The notes beneath the pieces were generated by a model that saw nothing but the letters and a program-made list of their open reading frames with translations, made no database searches and was not told where the DNA came from. Shown here one piece after another: positions 17,724-25,879 of a DNA stretch of 53,549 nt (within the stretch, counting starts at the first letter, position 1; each line of letters opens with the position of its first letter). The translations under genes were made by a program, and so were the position numbers. The DNA is from Enterococcus aquimarinus (GTDB taxonomy: Bacteria > Bacillota > Bacilli > Lactobacillales > Enterococcaceae). Location of the stretch: positions 1 through 53,549 of the forward strand of contig NZ_JXKD01000014.1 of assembly GCF_001885765.1 (NCBI RefSeq). Direction: 5' to 3'.

Positions 17724-18827
17724 ATGAAAAGATATACAAACCTATTTTTAGAATATGGTTATCCAGAAGCAGAAATTGAGGCAAGAGTTCAAGAAATCTG
17801 GTACAACCTTTTTGAAAGTTCAGAAAAAATATACTTTGAAGAGGGCCCGGATATGGGTTACGTTGTGGATACTGGGAATAACGATGTACGAACAGAAGGC
17901 ATGTCGTATGCAATGTTATTAGCAGTTCAATATAACCGTCAAGATGTCTTTGATCGCTTATGGAAATGGACGATGGAGAAGATGTATTTAGACGAAGGAA
18001 TACACGCTCATTATTTCGCTTGGTCTGTTAGTCCTGAAGGAAATAAAAATGCGTATGGGCCTGCACCAGATGGTGAAGAGTTTTTTGCAATGGCTCTATT
18101 CTTTGCGGGTAATCTTTGGGGTGAAGGGGAAGGACTATATGCATATCATAAACATGCACGAGAATTACTCAGCTATTGTCTTCACAAAGGAAGTCGATTT
18201 GAGGGACATTCGATGTGGAATCTTGAAAACAAGTTAATCAAATTTGTGCCAGAAGTAGAGTTCTCCGACCCTTCCTACCATGTTCCGCATTTCTACGAAC
18301 AATTTTCGCTTTATGCCAATGAAGAGGATCAATTATTTTGGAAAGAAGCGGCACAAGCAAGTCGTGAATATTTAAAAAAAGCGATCCATGAGGAAACCGG
18401 ATTGAACCCAGAATATGCGAATTATGATGGTACGCCACAATATAATAGTGAGCATTATCACTTCTACAGCGATGCTTATCGTACAGCATTAAACATTGCA
18501 GTCGACACAGAATGGTATGGTGGAGATCCTGTTTTGCTCCAGCGTTTAGAAAAATTACAAACCTTTTTTGCAGTGATTGCAAAAGGCAAAGAAAATGTTA
18601 TTTATACGATTGATGGTGAAAGTACCGGGGAAGAAATTTTACACCCTGTAGGCTTACTAGCTACGAATGCTGCAGCATCATTAGCAATCAAAGATCGTCC
18701 TTATGCCCGTTACTTTGTTGAACAGTTTTGGGAGACGCCATTACGAAAAGGTGAGCGTCGTTATTACGATAACTTTTTATATGCTTTTGCATTTTTAGCT
18801 TTGAGCGGTAACTACCGTATGTATTAA
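17724..18827 (+). CDS. GH8 reducing-end xylose-releasing exo-oligoxylanase (Rex type)
   Basis: A 367-residue family 8 enzyme without signal peptide. The catalytic acid should be Glu58 in 'DVRTEGMSYAMLLAVQ' and the base Asp250 in 'HYHFYSDAYRTAL'. The spacing of about 192 residues is close to that known for the Bacillus halodurans Rex enzyme. 'WSVSPEGNKNAYGPAPDGEEFFAMAL' is also a GH8 hallmark. Rex enzymes remove single xyloses from the reducing end of xylo-oligosaccharides inside the cell, complementing beta-xylosidases that work from the other end. It starts immediately after the GH3 stop (TAAATG). Confidence 0.93.
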   Translation: MKRYTNLFLEYGYPEAEIEARVQEIWYNLFESSEKIYFEEGPDMGYVVDTGNNDVRTEGMSYAMLLAVQYNRQDVFDRLWKWTMEKMYLDEGIHAHYFAWSVSPEGNKNAYGPAPDGEEFFAMALFFAGNLWGEGEGLYAYHKHARELLSYCLHKGSRFEGHSMWNLENKLIKFVPEVEFSDPSYHVPHFYEQFSLYANEEDQLFWKEAAQASREYLKKAIHEETGLNPEYANYDGTPQYNSEHYHFYSDAYRTALNIAVDTEWYGGDPVLLQRLEKLQTFFAVIAKGKENVIYTIDGESTGEEILHPVGLLATNAAASLAIKDRPYARYFVEQFWETPLRKGERRYYDNFLYAFAFLALSGNYRMY

Positions 18828-18845
18828 ATAGTAAGGAGGAATAAA

Positions 18846-20369
18846 ATGACAACCTTTAAAAATCCTGTGTTAGAAGGATTTTCACCGGATCCATCCGTTT
18901 GTAGCGTAGGAGACGATTATTATTTAGTAACGTCGAGTTTTGCCTATTTTCCAGGAGTTCCAATTTATCATAGTAAAGATTTGGTGAATTGGAAACAAAT
19001 TGGGAATATTTTAGAACGCGAAGAACAATTAAATTTATTAGGTGCCGATCATTCTGGAGGAATTTTTGCACCAACGATTCGCTATCATGAAGGAACTTTT
19101 TATATGATTACGACCAACGTAACGCATGGCGGTAATTTTGTTGTGACAGCAAAAAATCCAGCTGGTCCGTGGTCGAACCCGTATTACATTGAAGGCGCTC
19201 CAGGAATCGATCCTAGTTTATTTTTTGATGACGATGGCAGGTGTTATTATTCGGGAACAAGACCAAACCCTACAGGCGTCACTTATAATGGCGATTGGGA
19301 AGTATGGTTACAAGAATTTGATGTAGACGCGATGGCACTCATAGGTGTGAGTACGAAAATATGGAAAGGCTCCATGATTAATACGGAGTGGCCTGAAGCA
19401 CCACACATTTATAAAAGAAATGGCTTTTACTATGTCATGATTGCGGAAGGTGGGACGAGTGTCAATCACTCGGTTACGATTGCTAGGAGTGAAAAAATCG
19501 ATGGTCCCTATATTGGATTTAAAAATAATCCAATCTTAACTCATCGTCATTTAGGACATAAATTTCCTGTAAGGTACGTTGGACATGGCGATTTAGTTGA
19601 GACGCCTGATAGTAAGTGGTATATGACTTGTTTGGCGAGTCGGAACTTTGAGGGATATAGTAATCTTGGACGGGAAACGTTCTTAGCTGAAGTGGTTTGG
19701 GAAGAGGATTGGCCAGTAGTGAATCCTGGAATTGGTCGCTTATTAGAAGAACAAGCACACGGATTACCATTGGTCCCTGTTGAACAACCAACGAAATTTC
19801 ATTTTAACGAAATGCATCCAGACTTTTTATTTATTCGTAATCCTCAAACTGAGAGTTATGATTTTCAGGCACGGCCTGACTGGCTTCGCATGAAACCGAC
19901 ACCAGTCAAAGTCACTGAAGTTGCTTCACCCACATACATTGGCCTTCGCCAACAATCAATGTCATATGAGTTAGCCGCTCATCTCGATGTTCAAACGAGT
20001 GAGAATAGTGAAGCCGGTCTGGTAATCGTACAAAGTGATAAATATTCTATTCGTCTTGTGGCAACGCCAAAAGAGAATGGATTAGAAGTAAAGATGATTA
20101 CGCACATTAATGGACTTGATACGATTGTCGGAACACAATCGATTCAAGAAAAAGAAATAACGTTGGCTTTGATTGGAGAAGGACAATTACTTAAGGGGAT
20201 TATCCGTATCGGAGAGCAAGAATTACTCGTAGCCGAGAAAATCGATTCTCATTATTTAAGTACCGAAGTAGCAGGTGGATTCGTGGGCTGTACTTTAGGT
20301 GTCTACTGTACTTCAGACGATCAAAATCCAGGATATTTAGATGTTGAGTGGTTAGAATTAATAAAATAA
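18846..20369 (+). CDS. GH43 beta-xylosidase / alpha-L-arabinofuranosidase (XynB type)
   Basis: A 507-residue two-domain GH43 enzyme, cytoplasmic. The five-bladed propeller shows the three catalytic acids: Asp15 in 'GFSPDPSVC', Asp122 in 'PGIDPSLFFDDD' and Glu184 in 'EWPEAPHIYK'. 'YFPGVPIYHSKDLVNWKQIG' is typical of the XynB subgroup. The C-terminal 180 residues form the concanavalin-like domain ('YIGLRQQSMSYEL' to 'LDVEWLELIK'). The RBS is a perfect aaggagg, 7 bases before ATG. It is one of two intact GH43 genes here; the remnant at 1062-1708 is a third relative with a different C-terminal sequence. Confidence 0.93.
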   Translation: MTTFKNPVLEGFSPDPSVCSVGDDYYLVTSSFAYFPGVPIYHSKDLVNWKQIGNILEREEQLNLLGADHSGGIFAPTIRYHEGTFYMITTNVTHGGNFVVTAKNPAGPWSNPYYIEGAPGIDPSLFFDDDGRCYYSGTRPNPTGVTYNGDWEVWLQEFDVDAMALIGVSTKIWKGSMINTEWPEAPHIYKRNGFYYVMIAEGGTSVNHSVTIARSEKIDGPYIGFKNNPILTHRHLGHKFPVRYVGHGDLVETPDSKWYMTCLASRNFEGYSNLGRETFLAEVVWEEDWPVVNPGIGRLLEEQAHGLPLVPVEQPTKFHFNEMHPDFLFIRNPQTESYDFQARPDWLRMKPTPVKVTEVASPTYIGLRQQSMSYELAAHLDVQTSENSEAGLVIVQSDKYSIRLVATPKENGLEVKMITHINGLDTIVGTQSIQEKEITLALIGEGQLLKGIIRIGEQELLVAEKIDSHYLSTEVAGGFVGCTLGVYCTSDDQNPGYLDVEWLELIK

Positions 20370-20377
20370 TATGATCC

Positions 20378-20413
20378 AATAAGGATGAGACGTGAGATCG
20401 TTTCATCCTTATT
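20378..20413 (+). terminator. intra-operon hairpin between the two GH43 genes
   Basis: A 15-bp stem (perfect over aataaggatga / tcatccttatt, plus four inner pairs with one G-U) and a 6-base loop. The following bases (ctaagtc) are not T-rich, so partial termination or mRNA processing is more likely than a full stop. Genes continue 40 bp further in the same direction. Confidence 0.6.
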
Positions 20414-20452
20414 CTAAGTCTTGAAAAAATGAATGGTGTAAGGTGGAATACA

Positions 20453-22018
20453 ATGAATGAAATATTGAAAGTAAATTATCCGTTAATCCCGTTAGATTTT
20501 CCAGATCCAGATATCATTCGTGTAGGTGATGTCTATTATATGGCTTCAACAACAATGCATTTTTTTCCTGGATGTGAAATTTTACAATCGTTTGATTTAG
20601 TCAATTGGGAACATCTCACATATGTATACGAAAGGTTAGATGAAACCACACAACAACAACTACTAAATCATGAAAATATTTATGGACAAGGTATGTGGGC
20701 ACCAAGTTTTCGTTACCATAAAGGCATATTTTATCTCGTATTTGCGGCAAATGATACGCAAAAAACGTATTTATTTCGAACGCATTCACTGCAAGAATCG
20801 TGGGATTTTACTTATATCGAGGGATTCTATCATGATTGCTCTTTATTATTCGATGACGATCGTGCTTTTCTGGTCTATGGTAATGGAACGATTCATTTAT
20901 TAGAGTTAACGCCAGATCTTCGTCGTCCCAAAGAAAATGGTTTTCAGCGTATCCTTCTTTCAGGTGAAACCAATCCTTATTTAAACTATGAAGGCAGCCA
21001 TATGTATAAAATTAATGGCTATTATTATTTATTTTTAGTCCATTCGCTAGCCGATCGATGGTTTCGCACACAAGCTTGTTTTATGTCCGATAGTTTGCAA
21101 GGAGAATTTAAAGGGGGAGATGTCTTTCAAGATGATCATGGCTATTGTCATCAAGGAATTGCTCAAGGAGGGATTGTTGAAGGATTAGGGGATGACTGGT
21201 ACGCTGTATTGTTTCAGGATTATGGCGCAGTAGGCCGATTACCGGTGTTAGTCCCAGTTAGTTGGGAAAATCATTTTCCTGTCTTTGGTAAAAATGGAAA
21301 AATCCCAGACAACTTCTCTATCCCTAAAAAATCACTTGGAAAAAAAGATCATTCTCTGGTTGGATCCGATCAATTTGACCGTTTATATTCTTCTAAAAGT
21401 GGCTTTGATTCGAAGTGGTCTTTTAATCATCAACCTCAACTAGAACTCATCACGATTGAACCCGAGGAGCAAAGTTATGTATTAAAAACAGATCGAATTG
21501 CATCTAATATACTTGAAGCCGTGAATACATTGACTCAAAGAATGACTTATCCCGCATGTATTGGAGAAGTAACAGTCGATGTATCGGATATTCTAGATGG
21601 AGATGTGGTGGGCATCAGTGCATTTCAAGGTGCCTATGGTTTTGTGGGTGTTACAAAGGATACTGGAAATTATTATGTCATCATGCAGGCAAAGACGAAT
21701 GATAAAACGAACTCAACACAAAGATGGAATAATCAGGACGTTATGGAATATGAACGAGTACACGTTTTTCAGTCTAAACTAAAACTGAGAATTGAAGTCG
21801 ATTTTGAAAACATGCGTGACGTGGCAGATTTCTACTATTACGAATACGAAGAGAAAACATGGCGGAAAATAGGCATAACGCATTCCTTATTTTTCGGTCT
21901 CGATCATTTTACGGGCTGTCGATTTGGTCTGTTTTATTTCAGTACAAAAGAAAGTGGCGGGCAAGCGAGGTTTAGCCAGTTTCATTACATTACAGGAGAG
22001 AAAATGAATGGGGCATAA
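20453..22018 (+). CDS. GH43 glycosidase, second copy (xylosidase/arabinofuranosidase)
   Basis: A 521-residue cytoplasmic GH43 enzyme. Predicted catalytic residues are Asp18 in 'DFPDPDIIRVG', Asp128 in 'YHDCSLLFDDD' and Glu180 in 'YEGSHMYKINGY'. The C-terminal half is a concanavalin-like domain. The start is set at ATG 20453 (RBS 'aaggtgg', 6 bases upstream) rather than 20429. It is divergent from the GH43 at 18846 and from the pseudogene remnant, so it probably cleaves a different linkage, for example arabinosyl branches. Its last 11 bases overlap the next gene. Confidence 0.88.
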   Translation: MNEILKVNYPLIPLDFPDPDIIRVGDVYYMASTTMHFFPGCEILQSFDLVNWEHLTYVYERLDETTQQQLLNHENIYGQGMWAPSFRYHKGIFYLVFAANDTQKTYLFRTHSLQESWDFTYIEGFYHDCSLLFDDDRAFLVYGNGTIHLLELTPDLRRPKENGFQRILLSGETNPYLNYEGSHMYKINGYYYLFLVHSLADRWFRTQACFMSDSLQGEFKGGDVFQDDHGYCHQGIAQGGIVEGLGDDWYAVLFQDYGAVGRLPVLVPVSWENHFPVFGKNGKIPDNFSIPKKSLGKKDHSLVGSDQFDRLYSSKSGFDSKWSFNHQPQLELITIEPEEQSYVLKTDRIASNILEAVNTLTQRMTYPACIGEVTVDVSDILDGDVVGISAFQGAYGFVGVTKDTGNYYVIMQAKTNDKTNSTQRWNNQDVMEYERVHVFQSKLKLRIEVDFENMRDVADFYYYEYEEKTWRKIGITHSLFFGLDHFTGCRFGLFYFSTKESGGQARFSQFHYITGEKMNGA

Positions 22019-22583
22019 TATCGCAATAACATTTGATGATGGTCCAAATAACTATACGAATACTATTTTGGATATCTTAAAGGAGAAAAAAATCACAGCG
22101 ACCTTTTTTGTAATTGGTCAACAAATTGAAGGAAATGAAGCAATCATAAGTCGGATGGTTGAAGAGGGACATGCCGTAGAAAATCATAGTTTGACGCACG
22201 CGGATTTCAATCAATTAACGTTAGAAGAGGCACAAGAAGAAATAAAAATCGCCGATCGATTACTTTATCCTTATTTAGGGCGAGAGACAACTTATTTTAG
22301 GCCACCTTTTGGGAATTTACCGGAAATGTTTTTTTCCTCTATCAAGAAAGATATTGTCTTTTGGGATGTCGATTCAAAGGATTGGTCCTCCATTAAAGCG
22401 GCGGAGATTTATAAAGAAGTCGTTCAAAATCTAAAACCCGATTCGGTTATTTTATTGCATAGTTTTGAAGAAACAGTCACTATTTTACCAGAAATTCTAG
22501 ATTATATTCAAAACAACTCATTTTGTCCCCGTCTCTTATCTGAAGTGAATTCTAAAGCAATTATCCTTGAGAAAAATCTTTAA
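22008..22583 (+). CDS. CE4 polysaccharide deacetylase, cytoplasmic
   Basis: A 191-residue NodB-homology enzyme with every expected motif: 'TFDDGP' (Asp10 base, Asp11 metal ligand), 'HSLTH' with metal ligands His60 and His64, 'RPPFG' (98-102), 'DSKDW', and 'LLHSF' with catalytic His151. CE4 enzymes deacetylate acetylxylan, chitin oligomers or peptidoglycan. It is essentially only the catalytic domain with no signal peptide or membrane anchor, which argues against cell-wall substrates. It overlaps the GH43 gene by 11 bases and has RBS 'caggagag'. Deacetylation of imported acetyl-xylo-oligosaccharides is the best guess. Confidence 0.88.
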   Translation: MGHNIAITFDDGPNNYTNTILDILKEKKITATFFVIGQQIEGNEAIISRMVEEGHAVENHSLTHADFNQLTLEEAQEEIKIADRLLYPYLGRETTYFRPPFGNLPEMFFSSIKKDIVFWDVDSKDWSSIKAAEIYKEVVQNLKPDSVILLHSFEETVTILPEILDYIQNNSFCPRLLSEVNSKAIILEKNL

Positions 22584-22614
22584 CAAATTGATCTCAAAGA
22601 TAACTGCAATCCAT

Positions 22615-23103
22615 TTAGCGCTTGATGGGTAGAGTGAGTGTTGTATAGTTTTTGGAAGAAGGTGTACCATTCTTGATTTCAGAGAAGCCTTTATTCAACC
22701 AAAACTCTTTCATTGATAATTGTGAGGGTAAGAGTTGAAGTTGAATATTTTTGATGCGAATATTGGCCTTGATGACAAGAAAAATATCAGAAAATAGTTG
22801 CTCTATAATAGCTTCTTCTAAACTTAAAAAAAGTGAAATAGTGGCAGTATTTCTCTCAGGATAATGAAAGTATAAATTGGCAATTGCCACAGGAACAATT
22901 GAATGACCTGAAATAATAAAAAATTTTTTATTATTTGGAAGTGTACTATTTGGTTGGGATGTTATTTCTTCATTAATTATTGAAATAACATCCTGAGATT
23001 CATTTCTAAATCGTTTTTCAAAGATGGGTGATTGATAGAAGGCTTCAATTCTTGCTAAGTCACTCGCCTGAGAGAGGTTTGCTGTTTTATATTCATAGAT
23101 CAT
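22615..23103 (-). CDS. GNAT-like protein, function unknown
   Basis: About 162 residues on the strand opposite to its neighbours. Alternating strand-helix character, the 'VAIANLYFHYPERNTATISLFLS' middle part and the C-terminal 'MKEFWLNKGFSEIKNGTP' (compare 'fYeklGF') resemble GNAT acetyltransferases, but the acetyl-CoA loop (Q/RxxGxG/A) is not clear. The ATG at 23103 is preferred to 23127 because 'ttgagg' lies 8 bases before it. It separates the CE4 gene from the GH39 gene and may be an unrelated insertion. Confidence 0.5.
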   Translation of the reverse strand: MIYEYKTANLSQASDLARIEAFYQSPIFEKRFRNESQDVISIINEEITSQPNSTLPNNKKFFIISGHSIVPVAIANLYFHYPERNTATISLFLSLEEAIIEQLFSDIFLVIKANIRIKNIQLQLLPSQLSMKEFWLNKGFSEIKNGTPSSKNYTTLTLPIKR

Positions 23104-23212
23104 TTTTGTATCCTCAACTTTTTTCATTAATGACTAAAGTATAAGGATAGACACGAATAAAAGCAAGAAAGTAAACAATCGTAGGTTTGAATAAAAAAGG
23201 AGTGAAATAAGA

Positions 23213-24706
23213 ATGATTCGATTTGAGCATGGGAAATACGATTTTAATAATAACGTCGATTTTTGTGTAGGGACTGGTCGGATGGGATTAGCGCTACAAC
23301 AGAATTACTTAGAGCAATTAGCACTGGTACAAAAAGAAATTGGATTCCAATATATTCGTGGACACGGCTTATTTTCAGATGATATGAGCATCTATCATGA
23401 ATATGAGAATGAGGATGGGGAGATAAGGATTGAATACAATTTTACTTATCTTGACTTAGTGATGGATGCTTACTTGCAACGAAACATTCGCCCCTTTATT
23501 GAATTAGGCTTTATGCCAAATGCTTTGTCATCGGGTGAGCAGACCATTTTTTATTGGAAAGGGAATACGACACCTCCAAAAGATTACGAGAAATGGCAAC
23601 AATTAATCCAAGCGACCTTACGTCACTTGATTGACCGGTACGGATTAGAAGAAGTGATTACTTGGCCGATTGAAGTATGGAATGAACCTAATTTAGCCGG
23701 CTTTTGGGAAAATGCAGATCGAGAAGAATATTTTAAATTATTCAAAATGAGTTTTCTCGCAATTAAAGAAATTGATCGACGGTTTCAAGTAGGTGGTCCT
23801 GCCATTTGTGGTGTGGACGACGTTTCGTGGTTACAAGATTTCTTAGAATTTTGTCAAAAAGAAGCACTCGCGATTGATACCGTTACGCGTCACCTGTATA
23901 CCATTGACAATCCTGAAAAACAAGGCCGATATAGTTACGTGACTTTGCGTGATCCAGTCGAGTGTGTTGATGAGTTGAAGACTTCCAGAGAAATAATTGA
24001 TTCTTTTAATGAGTTTAAGCATCTGCCTATGCATATTACAGAATTTAACACCTCTTATTCACCGGATAGTCCAATTCATGATACGAATCAAAACGCTGCG
24101 TATATCGCGGGCTTATTAGCGCAGCTGGGCGAAACAAGTGCATCGTATTCGTATTGGACCTTTGGGGATGTTTTTGAAGAATTTGGCGTGCCATTTACCC
24201 CTTTTCATGGTGGTTTTGGATTAGTGGCGAATGGAAATATTCCTAAACCAACTTTTTGGACATTTGTATTTTTTAAAAAATTAAAAGGAGCATGTGTATA
24301 CAAAGGAGAAGATGCCATTTTTGTAGAAACAAAAGACGGTGGTTTTAGAGGGGTTATTTGGAATACGAGTGAGCAAGTATTGAAAAAGTCAATTTTGCTA
24401 CCCGAAAGAAATCAATCATTCTTTTTTATGGAAAAAAGAGTAGATCAAGAAGTTTGTAATCCGCTAAGAGTATGGCATGAGATGGGGGAACCGAGTAGTT
24501 TGACAACGGATCAAAAAGAACTATTAAGAAGTGCCGCAAGCCCACTCATCTTGACAAAAGAACTATCGATTGAGCAAACGAGTATTGAACTACCGGTATT
24601 ACCTCACGGCGTTACTTATGTCGAATGTTATCCCATTAAACGAAAAAGCGATCGGGGATTTAATTATCAAAAAATAAACGAAGTACACATAATACACGAG
24701 CGCTAA
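23213..24706 (+). CDS. GH39 beta-xylosidase
   Basis: A 497-residue retaining beta-xylosidase of family 39, cytoplasmic. The acid/base is Glu148 in 'IEVWNEPNLAGFW' and the nucleophile Glu267 in 'MHITEFNTSYSP'. 'GTGRMGLALQQNYLEQL' at the N-terminus is also characteristic. A beta-sandwich domain follows the barrel. RBS 'aaggagtg' precedes the ATG. It is transcribed alone, after a minus-strand gene, and ends before a very long hairpin. It duplicates the activity expected of the GH3 enzyme, perhaps on differently decorated or longer chains. Confidence 0.93.
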   Translation: MIRFEHGKYDFNNNVDFCVGTGRMGLALQQNYLEQLALVQKEIGFQYIRGHGLFSDDMSIYHEYENEDGEIRIEYNFTYLDLVMDAYLQRNIRPFIELGFMPNALSSGEQTIFYWKGNTTPPKDYEKWQQLIQATLRHLIDRYGLEEVITWPIEVWNEPNLAGFWENADREEYFKLFKMSFLAIKEIDRRFQVGGPAICGVDDVSWLQDFLEFCQKEALAIDTVTRHLYTIDNPEKQGRYSYVTLRDPVECVDELKTSREIIDSFNEFKHLPMHITEFNTSYSPDSPIHDTNQNAAYIAGLLAQLGETSASYSYWTFGDVFEEFGVPFTPFHGGFGLVANGNIPKPTFWTFVFFKKLKGACVYKGEDAIFVETKDGGFRGVIWNTSEQVLKKSILLPERNQSFFFMEKRVDQEVCNPLRVWHEMGEPSSLTTDQKELLRSAASPLILTKELSIEQTSIELPVLPHGVTYVECYPIKRKSDRGFNYQKINEVHIIHER

Positions 24707-24825
24707 AGAGATTGACTTGAATCTAGTTACGTTACTAATTCGTATTTGGAAAGATGGAATTTACTTTGAGTTGTGCTACTTTACGGATGATTAAAGTGAA
24801 TTTATCCATAGATTTTCAAAATACA

Positions 24826-24888
24826 CGACATAATAAAATCCCCCCTCGCAAAATCGAGCATTTTGTGAGGGGGGATTTTATTATGTCG
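24826..24888. terminator. bidirectional terminator with a 29-bp stem shared by the GH39 gene and scrR
   Basis: Two arms (24826-24854 and 24860-24888) are complementary over 29 bp with one G-U pair and a 5-base loop (cgagc). The GC core is flanked by A-rich and T-rich stretches on both sides, so it can terminate in both directions. The right arm includes the stop codon of scrR at 24881-24883 and reaches into its last two codons. Confidence 0.9.
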
Positions 24889-25864
24889 TTTGTCCTTGCA
24901 ACAAGCGGACAGGAAGACGATAAGCAGCGTCTAGTTCCTTATCAGGAAAAGTGATTCGCTGGATAAGGAGTTCGACGAGGAGTTCGGCCAGTTCATCGAT
25001 TGGCTGAATAATCGTTGTGAGGTGCGGGAAATAATTTTGGATAAACCGAGTGCCATCGTAACCAATGAGTTTTAAGTCTTGTGGGATTGCGATGTTTAAG
25101 TCACGACATTGATTCATCACGAGTAAAGCCGTTAAATCATCGGTACAAAAGAGGCTATCGATTTTTTCTTCCATTAAAATACGCTTAATTTTATTATTTT
25201 TTAACGCCAGCGAATGTTCAAAGGAGTCAAAGCGAAAGACGTGTTCCGAGAGTTTCTTTTCACGAATAAAATCGAGATAGCCACTGAGACGATCATTGGT
25301 AGGCGAATTCGACGCATTACTACCGGTGATAATCCCAATGCGTTGTCCGCCTTGTGCAAAGAGATTTTCCGTTGCGGTGTAGCCGCCTTGGTAATTATCG
25401 CTGCCGACAATCGGGATGCTGTCTGCCAACGCTCGGTCAAACGAGACGATAGGCAAGGTTAATTCCTCATATTCTTTGATCCCTAGGTTATGGGCTCCAG
25501 CAATAATCCCGTCCACTTTGTTGGCTGCGAGCATGTTGAGATAATTTCGTTCTTTTTCTTTATTATTGGCACTGTCGCATAGAATGGATTTGTATCCTCG
25601 TTCAAAAAATTTCGTTTCGAGTTTTTCGACGAGTTCGCCAAAAAATGGATTGGCGACAGTCGGGAAAATCAAGCCAATTAATTGCGTGTTTTTCCCTTGA
25701 AGGGAGCGGGCAAACGAATTGGGTTGATAGTTTAATTCCTTCATGGCTAGGTGCACTTTATCAATCGTTTTTTGGCTTAGCGAACCGTAATTATTGATGA
25801 CACGAGAAACAGTAGTGGGTGAGACGCCGGCTTTTTTTGCGACATCTGTCAGTTTAATCGTCAT
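24881..25864 (-). CDS. scrR: sucrose operon repressor ScrR (LacI family)
   Basis: A 327-residue LacI/GalR-type repressor. The N-terminal helix-turn-helix 'LTDVAKKAGVSPTTVSRVIN' (residues 5-24) is followed by the hinge helix '...NSFARSLQGKNTQLIGLIFP' and a periplasmic-binding-protein-like effector domain. It lies 15 bp downstream of scrB in the same direction, and scrA is divergent, which is the usual sucrose PTS arrangement. It should bind palindromes in the scrB-scrA gap and release them in response to sucrose-6-phosphate or fructose. Confidence 0.9.
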   Translation of the reverse strand: MTIKLTDVAKKAGVSPTTVSRVINNYGSLSQKTIDKVHLAMKELNYQPNSFARSLQGKNTQLIGLIFPTVANPFFGELVEKLETKFFERGYKSILCDSANNKEKERNYLNMLAANKVDGIIAGAHNLGIKEYEELTLPIVSFDRALADSIPIVGSDNYQGGYTATENLFAQGGQRIGIITGSNASNSPTNDRLSGYLDFIREKKLSEHVFRFDSFEHSLALKNNKIKRILMEEKIDSLFCTDDLTALLVMNQCRDLNIAIPQDLKLIGYDGTRFIQNYFPHLTTIIQPIDELAELLVELLIQRITFPDKELDAAYRLPVRLLQGQTT

Positions 25865-25879
25865 GGGTAAGACTCCTTA

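Noticed and set aside
24754-24954. Plus-strand 66-codon ORF downstream of the GH39 gene
   Set aside because: It runs through the 29-bp terminator stem and the end of scrR on the other strand, has no convincing RBS and resembles nothing known.
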